Source: Ariolimax columbianus
Lineage: Eukaryota > Mollusca > Gastropoda > Stylommatophora > Arionidae
NCBI GenBank assembly: GCA_036924085.1
Contig: JAVGWX010000013.1
Coordinates: forward strand, 56,304,336 to 56,368,335
DNA: 64,000 nucleotides
Reading direction: 5' to 3'
Shown: positions 47,401-59,400 of the stretch, piece after piece
Layout of the letters: each line of letters opens with the position of its first letter
Position numbering within the stretch: the first letter of the stretch is position 1
Made by a program: the position numbers and the translations under genes
Notes under the pieces: model-generated
Seen by the model: only the letters and a program-made list of their open reading frames with translations
What the model was told of the DNA's origin: nothing
Database searches by the model: none

Positions 47401-50400
47401 TTTTGTGCCAGGATATTTGTTCTAACTATGGACCTTCCCGTCCACTCTCTGATGTTGTTTTCTCTTCTCTTTTTCTGCCTCCCTCTTTTATGCTTCCCAG
47501 GCACAGTACCTTGCAGAGCCATCTTGGTCAACCCAGACAATCTTGAAACATTCCCCTACTATGTAAGCTTGCATGCTTTTACTATAGTCAATAGGTCTTT
47601 AAATTGGCTGACCTTTCTCTGTGTCCCGAACTGTCTTATTCGTGATGTGGTCTAGATACAAAATGCCGAGGATTCGATGCAGGCATCTCATCTCCATTGC
47701 AGAAATTCTTCACTCTAGAACCGCTGTCACAGTTCAAGTTTTGCACATGCATAAAGGTTAATGAAAGTGACAAGTGCATACATTAAACTCAACTTGGATT
47801 TCAGGTTGATGCTTTTATCCCTCCATATCAGCTTCAGTTTGGTCAGAGCAGACATGGTCATTGCTGTTCATGCCTGAATCTCATTTCTGGAACTGTCTGC
47901 ATCCATCAATGCTCCGAGGTATTTAAACTGTTTAACAATTTGCAATGGTTTGCCTTTGATCACAATCAGACTTGTTAGGTCCTCTGGAACGTTAACTATG
48001 ATTTTACTCTTCTCAGCACTAAACTAATTTCAATTCCAAACTTTTGAGCGGCATTGTCAAGATTTGAGATTAGACTCACAAGTTCTAGCTTCGTTTCACA
48101 CCATTTTAATAACAGTTTTACAACTTATTGGCATTCTTCTTTAGTAATATACTTTGTTTTGTTTTACAAATATAAAAAAATGACCTTCCATAGCACTGTA
48201 TCTTAACTGTGCCTAATTGTGACCGGCAGACATTTTTTAAGAAAAAGTATTTAAGTTTTCCCATAAACAACTCACATAAAAAAGGATACACAAATAGTGA
48301 TTATTAATAAACAAATGCATATCATAGACTCACGGATAAAACTGATTAAATAAATACTCATGAACAAATGCCAGATATGGGGCTGAAGACGTGGCAGTGA
48401 ATGAACTGAGAGCAGCCAGTGACTGACAGCTGGTTTCTTGCGTCAGTGTCAGCAAATCATAGCTGACCACGATCCTATTCTGCCACCAAGTGGCGGCCAT
48501 AGAAACAAGCTGCACACATACAATCTGGCTATGAGAATAGGAATCAAACAGGGAATGCAAATCCGGCCCTAAAAATGTTGTGCTGAAATTGGATGTGTCA
48601 GACTATACAGTGAAGATATCGCAGCTTCGTTGTAACTACGACACAACATCACAATGTCCTTTATAAGACAAATGATAGCCAGAAAGATAAAGAAATGTTA
48701 TAGACTCATGGACATAGTCAATTAAAAAACACTCACAAATATACGGCAGATATAAATCAACAAGAATGTAGCCAAGTTTTAAATATTGGGTAATTTTATT
48801 TTTAAAATATAAATTCAAGTCAAACATCATGGCTTCAAACATTATCTACTACTTCTTCACTATATGACTATACTTTTTTAGAACAATATGTTAACAATAT
48901 GTCCAAACACAGTTTAGCTTCAAATTATAAATTTGACAGTTACTACAGCTGATGTGTCATTGCAAAAATAAGTTAATTAAATGCATTGGAGAGATCAATC
49001 TTTGCTTTTTTAACATGGATATTCAACGGAAAAAGTAACATCAGTTTTTATGTTTGAAAGTTGTCATGTAATTTCATACCAATGCATTTTTGGCTGTTAC
49101 TAGAAGGCATATAATTGTTTTAGTAAGTCTCAGTGTGAAATGACCCTTTATTGACCTTCAAAATCTGATTTCATGAAATGAACACTATCCGGACAGTTCC
49201 TCACTATTCACGTGCTGATCACAAAATTGGCTTGAAAAGTGTTCACTGGCGATCTGTGATTATTTTGTTCAGAAACAAACAATTGAAAGGATGAGAATCA
49301 CGAGCTGAAGGGGAGGTTATGAGCTGTTGACATATTGGAAAAAGGAATGTCTGTAACAGCAAGACAATTTGGTGTGTCAAGACAGACTGTTAGGCTGTGG
49401 TTTCATTGCTACCAGACGACTGGGACTATTTCTCACCTGCCCTGCAGGCAATGTCCTAAATTAACGACCAGACAACAGGATCGTTACATCACTCTAACAT
49501 ATCTGCGAAACAAATTTCAGCCAGCAACTGTCACTGCTGGCACCATCCCAGGACTCAGAAGAACAAGTTGCATGAGCATGGCCTATGTGCAAGACATCTT
49601 GCTATTCATTCATTTCTGCAACCAGAAATGGCTTGGGCCAGACAACATCTGCATTTTGGGAAGAGAGTGTATCATTGCCATGGAGAGCGCTACGCCAATA
49701 TCTGAATTCAAGAGCTCGTCGTGGTGGTGTAGGGGTTATGATCTGGGAAGGCATCTGCATCAATCATCGGACAGACCTCGTTTTCTTAAATCGTACTGTT
49801 ACTGGCCTGCAATACCATGATGAAATCATGAGGAACCACTTTGCACCTTTTGTGATGAACCATGCACTTAGTTCATTGTGCTTCAGCAGGACAATGCCCG
49901 TCCTCATGTTGCGCAAAATCGTGGAAGATGAACTCCAAGCTAGAAACATTTACATTTTGTTCTGGCCAGCTATTATCTCTGACCTGTCACCAAATTGAGC
50001 ATGTCTGGGATGAGTTGAAATATCTACTTCAGAAACGACACCATCCACTGCGGACTGTACGACAACTTCGTCAAGAAGTCGTGCAGGAGTTACAGAACAT
50101 TCCACAGGATTTACTGAGGAGCTGCATTCGATCCATGAGGTGCAGATGTCAAGCCTACTCATAGGGTAGACACACACTGTACTGAGCATTATCATTTTAA
50201 AAAATTACCCCCATGCTCACATACGCTGAGGAGACAATCACATATGACATGAAACTTTCTTTTCAGTTGTTCCAGTTTCAAACTATTGAATAAAGTTTTT
50301 TTTTTTTACAAATTTAGTTGTTTTTGAATGATTAAACACAATTAAATCATGAAAAACATTACCCGATAAGTTACTTTTTTTGTTGAGCATATATAAAGAG

Positions 50401-53400
50401 GAAGTTTATCTAGTTATTCTTCCTTCATCTGAACATCTGGTAAAGCAAATTATCACTATTTTATTATCTATATCATAATATTTAGGGAGATATTTCTACA
50501 GCTTTTTTTTCAAATAATGATAGTTGTTTAAGTACTAGGTAAGGTGTGTAGAATCAAGTCTGGGAGAAGCCTTCTGCTCTAGAGAGATCTAAAATGAAGT
50601 GGCAACAAACAAGGTTGCAGGAAAAATGGATATAGGATGATAAAGGGAGAGGCCATGTTTTTATGTAAAAATGACTCACTTTAAATTCTCTCCACTAAAC
50701 TCCTTGTCTAGAAACTTGCTAAACTGGTCTCGACCAGCTGGATCAGAAAGGAGCTCTTCTATACTGAAAGCCCATCTCTTGACTCTCCGTTGTGGTATTT
50801 CTCTTGGATTCCTGTGAAATAAGACTTCAACATTTAAGAATGGGTTTAACTCGGAACGCATCAAGGAAAACTGGCAACATGGAACAAAATTAAAAAATGT
50901 CAGAGATAGAAACAATGGTGGAAGGGAGAATGTCTAACTTAATTTAATGTCTTTATACTGGTTTAGAAGACTCTACAGAGTCTGTATACAACCAGTTTCA
51001 TTGACATTCATTGTTCTAAAAGCTATGCGCATCCAATCTATTCTTAAATGCATTAACTGTCCCTGCCTCCACTACTTTATATGGCAATGCATTCCAAGCA
51101 TTCACCCCTTTCTGACCAAAAATATTTCCTAATATCTAATCTGGACCTTTCTTTAGTTCATTTGTAGTTATGCCCTCTTGTTTCTGTAGCTGGTTGAATT
51201 TTGAAAAAAAATTGTTATAGTCTAATTAATCCTTTCTGTTGATTATCTTATAAACATGTATTAAGTCACCTTGAATTCTTCTCTATTCTAGACACCGTAG
51301 GCCTGTGTATAACCTATCAAGAATTGCATACACAGGTGATGATGACCTGAAAGAGTCTAGAAAATTATTGCAGAAGCTGACAGGATGTTCCCCATAAAGC
51401 TGCACGGTTGCAAGCTAAGGCACACACAACAACACAAGTGATGGACGAACAATTAGAATGATAAAGATAATAGACACAACCAGCCAAATAAAGGGACTGG
51501 TCATAAGTCTTTACCCTGACCATGAAGGGAATGCCATGGAGAGCTGCAACTTTGTACAGCCTTTATACCTTTCCAACATCATCTTCTTCTTCTTTATACG
51601 CTGTCATATGTCAACTTGAATTTGTTAGAAGAAAACAGCGGTCATCCTGAGGCTGTCGACACTGCCATAGAGCTTGTCTAGTGTTAGTCACATGTGCTTT
51701 CTCTGGTTCTCGTATGTCAGGCAATTTTGCAGCAGATGTTCAGTGGTCATTTTCCCTGTACCACAGGTGCATTCGTCCGTAGCACATATCTTCAGTTTAT
51801 TGAATAGATGGTACCTCTGTCTGTTGTGGCCTGTGCGAAGTCTGAAGACCACCACCTGCTCTCTTCTGTTCAACTGGTAATAAGCATCATTTCTTGTGTA
51901 GATAGTATGTTCTGTTTCTCATTTGTCCATGTATCTGGCCCTAATGAACCTTTTGGACTCTTCGTAGGTCACACTAGAATCTAGTCGTGGTAACCTTTCA
52001 CCTTCTTTTGCCAGTCTGTCTGCCTCCTCGTTGCCTTGAATGTTACAGTGGGATGGAACCCACTGTACCATGACTCTTTTGGGTGTGGAGTGCTGGCATA
52101 GTTGACAGAGTACTGGTCTTAAATTGTTTAGTTCTGTATTTTTCTAGCCTTTTAGTGCTGTAACCACAAACAGGGCATCTGTAAAAAAGACAATCTGGCA
52201 TTCATTGCTTTCGTCTGTCAGCATTGCTTCTACTGCAGCTTTCAATGCCTCTGCTCTGAAATTGCTTGAGAATTTTTTAGTTGCCACTGACAGTGTTATT
52301 TTTCTACCGTTTGTTAGGCTAAGAACAGGTCCCTCCCCCTCCATTTTCTGTTGCATTTGTTGCAGAACCGTCAGTGTATGCATGGGTCCAGTCTGTGCTT
52401 GGGTAGTTTTTCTCTATGTACTTCAGGGTTATGTTTCTTCTTTCCTTTTTAGTCTGGCTGTTTGAGTATCTGATAACTGGTATCAACTTTTGAAAAATCT
52501 GCTGCTTCCAGATGGGTTTGCGTACAGTAAGGATGGGCTTTGGTGTTGGTCCTTGTCAATATAGCCACTGCCTTGTTGTTGTGGGCTTGTTGTTGAATGC
52601 CCACAATGAGTAGGTTTACTCTTTTGTGAGTCCTAAAAAAACACAAAGTGGCAGGTTGTCATAGCTTTCCTCACACATCGAGCGTACAGATAACGGTGGA
52701 CCGGGGTTCTCCAGGTGGTTGTGCTATGCTTGCCTTCATTTGCGTGTCGCTCACTACTATCGGGATCACGTCAATCCTTCACTTTGTTAGCCAGGCTGCC
52801 ATAAAAACAGCCCGTTTCCAGGAAGAGCTATGAGGAAGCCAAGGTGAGGGTCTTGGTATGTATGTTTTGCCTGACCAGACGTTAGTCTTCCTTCCCAGCC
52901 ACTACCTGCGTCTTCGAACTGCAGCTGAGGTTGGTCAGCTGCTCTTTTACCACACACCAGCAGCTCATATAGAATATCTTTCAGGATGCGATCGTCTTCC
53001 GTGCGACGAATATGACCCAGCCATCGCAGTCTTTGTTGGCGAAGGAGGGTGTACATACTTTGATGACCGGTGTGAGAATGCACATCTGCATTTAACACCC
53101 TGTCTCTCCATGAGATGCCAAAGATGAAACTCATGCACCGTAGGTGAAAGGGGTTGAGCCTATGCTCTTGTTTGGCATATATTGTCCACATTTTGCTGCC
53201 AAATAGAAGCGTGCTGACAACACAGGCATTGTAGACCATGCCTTGTTCTTGCCTGTAAGTTTGGAGTTTTCCCAGACACATGTTGTGAAATGAGAAATTA
53301 TGGTAGCAGCTCTGCCAATGCGAATGCGCAATTTGAGGTCTAGGGAGAGCTACTCATTAATTAGAGACCCCAGGTGAGTGAACTGGTCCACAGTTGCCGA

Positions 53401-56400
53401 TTGTGATGGTTGGAGTAGTATCTACATCTTGTCCCAGCACTTGTGTTTTATTCAGGCTTATTGTGAGATTGGAAGGTACAGATAAAGATACCATATTAAG
53501 AATACAAAAGGCGAAAAGAACTTTCATTGTATTTGGAAACTTACGGAAATCAAATGATATTTCTTGTTTTTCTTCATTTATACCTTCTCCCAACCCTAGT
53601 AAGTTGCAGGAAGTTTAAAATACCTACTACGGTTAGCCTTCGGCTACCTAGCAACAGTCATTCACATGCCTGTTTGAATACCAGGATTTCAAGTATCTTC
53701 GTTGTCTTCAGATTTAGACTTCAATGACTTTAACAAAGGCAGAAGTCAACCTAAGGTTCTGCACACTTTCGTACAGTTTTTCATGTCAGAACAATGGCTG
53801 TTGCGACGTGCTACTCCTTTCGCTAGCATATGTTGGACAGGACTGCAACAGGTGATCCACTGTCATGTGAGCTGTGCCACAGGTACAATGGTCTGTATTG
53901 CTGATCTTGAATTTATTAAAACATTTAAAATCAAACACTAAAATAAACATCTTTAGCTTTAATGTAAAAATCTGTTCTTTTATTAGTTAGTTTTTTTCCA
54001 CTTGTGCCGCTGAGCGTCATGTGGAGATTGAGTTGTCTATCCTGTGCCAAATAAGTTGCATCGGTCAATGTGAGCCAGTATCGCTGCACAATCACTATAA
54101 TGTCATCTATCCATCGGCCTCACTGCCGCCCCCTTACCCTGTAGCCAGATCTACCAGCGCTGTAAGCCATCAGTGGAATTTGAAAGTTGATGAGGATACA
54201 TTCTCATGAGATGACCAAAACCAACTTATTTTCTGCCTGGAAATGTATTTGGCACACCATACAGCGAGTGTTGTTGTTCCGCATTCTGTTTTTCCTGGTA
54301 AAACTGATGACCTTCCTTAAACACTTAATTTCACACGTTGAAATTCTGTTCTTACATGCCTTGGATAACAGAGGCCATGTTTGGCACTGATAGCACAAAG
54401 TCGACATAAATATACTGTTTATCAATTGTTGCTTTGTTGCCAAACTAATGCTCAGGTGTTTAGGCAGTAGTGTTTCTGTTTCTAAGAATCGACGTTACTG
54501 CACTCTGGGCATACCCATAGGTGCTCAGTCTCTCAGTAAATGGCGTAGGGTATGGATACTGATGGTCCCTGTAGCTCGCTGGCTGTACATTCTCCTGTGG
54601 ATTGCTGCTTCATCTATTGTGGTGTCCTCATCCAGCAGGCTGTCATTGATTGATTTCAAAATGTCACTTCTATCCATCGCTAATGTGCCCATGATGGGAG
54701 CTTGTGAAGCCATGATGTCAGTTCTTTCATTGCGCTGAACCCCAACATCAGCAGGACAGTAGATCCATGTCAACCCCTGGAGGTTTGAAGCCTTAACAGC
54801 TGCTATCCACTCGTACCTAAGCCATCCCTTCTGTACTTTCTGAAGCATGGCTTGTGCATCTGTCACGATGACTGCCCTTGTTATAGAAGTCTCAGATATC
54901 CATTTTAGTGCTGAGGTCACTGCTTCCGTCTCCATTCTCATATTGGACATTGTTGACATGTATGCCCTACTGCGCTCAGCAACGGCCTCTCCTCTCTCTC
55001 TAGCTGAGAAACCCCAGCCTGATGTTCCATTGCCCACGACTGATCCGTCAGCGCATATGACAGCGTCACTCTCCTGCGTGTTCTCAGTTATCAGCTGATT
55101 TACCTCGTGCTCTGCTCTCCTGTTGCTTCGTTCTCTGCATTCCTTGCCTAAGGTTATTTTAACTCTTTGGTACTCATTCTATAGCAGTAGTGATAGCTGA
55201 TAAGTCACCTCAGATGCTTTCTGACACCTGGTCTCAATTTCTCTGTCAATTTTAGTGTCTGTCGAAAAAATACTGCCCAAATACTTGAACTCTTTGAGTT
55301 CTTTTATAAGATTCTGAAACACGAAGAACACAGGAAATATAATGGAAAAGGTACATACTTTCTTAAATGATTGGCTGTATAAAACAGAAGGATTGAAATG
55401 GTATGATAAGATCACTAATCTGGAACTGTTAGAAAGAATTAGATGGATATCAGTGAACATGACGTGATAAACAGGCACTGGCACCTGATACGACATCATT
55501 TTATGGAAAGCAGTTGATTGTGTTACAAGACAATCTCTATTCTGGAACTCCAAAGATAAAAGATGTCAAGACAGACAAAAAAATATTTGGTGAAGTGAAG
55601 AGAGCTGGAGACAAACATAAAGGAAACAGAAAAGACATGGATAGATCTGAAATTGTTGGTCCAAGACAGAAAGGCTTGGTTAGCATTTGTTGAAAACATG
55701 TTCTCAACAGGGCGCTAAATGGGTTTAAATGTATTGATTGAAAAAATATAAATAATAATAATCTTACATTGTCTTTTCTTGCTCCCAAAACTCAGTGCTG
55801 TCTGAGATCCAGGGGTTGGAAGTGTCTGGACTTGTTATAAAGGCATCAAATTCTGCATATTGCTGGTAATAAGCGAGGTAACTGGAGCAGGAGGAATATA
55901 TAGTATACCAAGTTCAGTGTTAGATTATGGCTGCAGCAAACAACTGTCATTTAAAAAGTAAGTTTACCTATTTGACTTGTAATCTAATTGATGAACAAAA
56001 AGACACATTTTATCATCATTTACGCATCAACTTTAGTCTTTATTGCACCAAGGATGCGCAAAGGTATTGTAACAGATTTGTGTTCATTTCCAACAGCACG
56101 CTACGGCATCAGCTCCAGGGTCATCGGCTAATCATATATAAACTAGGGGTTAATGCCATAGAAACGGCTGAACATACTGCTTATTTGATTGTAGAGAGTT
56201 TCAACTTTTGTCCTGTACAGTTAGATATAAACAATGGCGATTTTGAAATTTGTTTGAGACTTTCAGAAAGAATTTCTTCTGTTTTTCACTTAGATTTGAA
56301 GATTCACCCATTATTGAGAATGGTCAAGTTAAGTTTCTGCAACAGATTTTTCGGAGGTAGATCTATTTAGTTTGTTTATGTAGATACAATAATTACGTTT

Positions 56401-59400
56401 ATAGTCGAGGTGACAGATATTGTCATTACAGTAAATATCAATAAGCTGTTTTGTGAATTTTTTGCTGACAAACTTCTAAAAGTAATAATCGCAAACAAAG
56501 ATGGCGACAGCATCAGACTATTGTTGTGAAATGTGTTCTCTTATGACTGTAAAGATCAATCCTGGAATAGCATACTCTGCCACATTAAGGACACACATGT
56601 GGGGAGGCAGTTGTGGAATCATTGTGCGTTTTACATTTTTGGGCAGCATGCTTTCACTGAGCCTCTGTGATGACTATACTTTTTTGCAATCTGAGCACCA
56701 TCAGTGATAATGGTACTACTGGTACTTTGTGTAAGCATCTCCCAGGAGGGAACATCAAAATTGAAGCTTTTCAGAGACACTTTCGATGAGTCTCTGTGGC
56801 ACTTCTTCTCTACAAAGAGATAAGACATTTTGTCCTGCCACCTGATTAACATTTTTATATTATGATTTTTATATTGATTAACACATAATTTTTGGATGTT
56901 TGCTCCAACCAGAGTATTTAATAATTTCCTCAACATATTTTAAACATCAAGATGACCCTGACTATTTCCGATCAATGTAAGAAACAAATGATCAGGAAGC
57001 ACATTTTGGATTGATTTGATTAACTCTTGTCATCTCTAATCCAGCACTCACTGGGTAGCTGGCTGCACATAGTGTGATGCTGTAGTTATGTACATTTTTT
57101 AAATATCCTGAAACTTATCAGATCAGACCAGAACAGAAAAAACAACTTACCATTCTACAACTTTTGAAATTTTTACCCGTCTTTTCTCTAGTTTCCTCCG
57201 CAAAACGTCAATCTGTAATACAAAACCAGAACATGGAAAAAGACAACTTTTTTTCAGAGCACATATATATAAATATAAATAATTAACATGCAAATTAAGG
57301 GGACGACATGGGCTAGTGGTTAAGTGACACGGCTCACAATCCGAAGGTGCTGGGTTCGATTCCCATCACAGCACCGGCCATTACCCCGGGGAAGCAAACC
57401 CTTAGAAAATTCAGAAGGGAAGCAGACCCTTACATAAAATGCATGCTGAAGTTGGATGTACTGGGCTGACAGGCACAAAATAAAAACCACAGTGCAATGC
57501 ATGCCGCCTTGGGGAATATAGAAATAAGGTGAAAAAAAAAACATTAATACAAATTGACAAGGTGATACAATCTCTTCCAAACTTTTTATGCCGCCTTTGA
57601 GGAAGTCTTCCACACACTAAACTGGGATGATAGGGGTATTACCATAGATAGAGAAAAGCTCAACCACCTCTGGTTTGCAGATGACATAGTCATCATCAGC
57701 CACAGCAGCAAGAAAGCTGAGCAATGCCTAAATGAGCTCAGCAACGCAAGCGAGGCAGTTGATCTAAAAATAAATAGACTCAAGACACAATGCACGCTAA
57801 ACAATTTCTATCCCTGCGAGGAAATGCGGCTTAGAACTAATTCTGTCGAAAGCGTGAATTCGTACATCTACTTGTTCCATGAAATTAGAAATGATGAACT
57901 CCCATGACATGCATAAAGAGATCTCACAAAGGTTGGCTGCGGGGTGGTTCAGCTTCAACTGCATCAAGATAGTACTTCAACAGATGAAAAACAACAAATG
58001 CGAGAGCCCACACCTTCAACATCCTGGTCATTCCAGCCATGGCATATAGCTGCGAGTAAACTTACTCATTGTGGGCATTAAACAAAAACAACACTTGTAC
58101 ATACTTGTACACAGTTGCACTTGTACATACTTATACACAGTTACACTTGTACACAGTTACACTTGTACATACTTGTATATAGTTACATAATTGTGTACAC
58201 TTATTAACAGTTGTACCTCGTGCCGCATGGAGTCTGCTGGAGTATGGAGATCAGCTTCAGATACACTGGGACTTATTCGACCACCTGGTACTGCATAATT
58301 AGGCTGCAAGATGTAAGATAAATAAACAACTTTTAACAAAGGAAACATCTCAGAATGCTGAAATGGAGTTGACAGAATATAGTAATTCACTTGAAAGTGT
58401 GTGAATTGTGGTTTATCCGCCATGTGGAGTATAGGAAATGTGGTGTTAGGTCCATATTTGTTATCACCAACGACACACTAGGGGTGATATGATTGGAAAA
58501 ACTCCCCCACAAATTCAAGACTGAACCCTGATTGCTGAGCTGGAAAGTCAGTGAACTAACCACTGCATCCCCTCAAATGTACTTGACCGCAATTAAATAT
58601 TCGATAATCATGGGTCTTTAACATGTTATGAATGATTTGTATTTAAAACTATAGCGTTCTATTCTGTCCTTAAAAATTGACTTCCCTGCACTCCGGGCAT
58701 ATCCAAAGATAAAGTCTGTTTTACTGTGGGGAGCACAGAGAACAACTAAAACACCAACAAAAAAGGCACAGACTTTCATAAATGTGTACATGCACAGAGT
58801 ACTGAGATCAAAATGGTATAATAAGATCACTAATGTGGAACTGTTAGCAAGAACCAGACGGATGTCAGTGGAACATGACATCAGGTTCAGATGCTGGTGT
58901 TTGAAATGACACATATTAAATAACCTAGCTGATAACAATGTGCCATGTATTTGTTGAAGACTTGTGCTCCAGGTTTTGACAATGAGAGTAAACAGAAGCA
59001 GTTATGAATACCCACAGCTAAAGTGTGACATTTTTTCTGTGTTATTTAAATTTTAACCCATAACTGCAGAAAAAGAATGATAAAAATACATATTTAAATA
59101 TGTGCAATTAATATTAGTGTCCTTTGAGATAAGAATTGGAGTGAGACAGGGCTGTGTCTTATCAACATTTCTATTCCTGCTGTCTTTTGACTGGATTATG
59201 ATGAACACAACTTCTACAAATGAAAATCAAATTGCTTTTCATGAAAAGACCTGATGACTTTGCTGATGACTTGGCCCTTCTGTCTGACAGCCACAACCAA
59301 ATGCAAATAACATTTTAAAAACGTACTGAATGGTCACTGAAATTAGGTCCGAGGGTTTACAGAGAAAAAACAGATTATGAGAACAAAAGCAACTAACAAC

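Noticed and set aside
54847..55098. 83-codon plus-strand frame
   Set aside because: It is antisense to the RNase H domain of the family N LINE.
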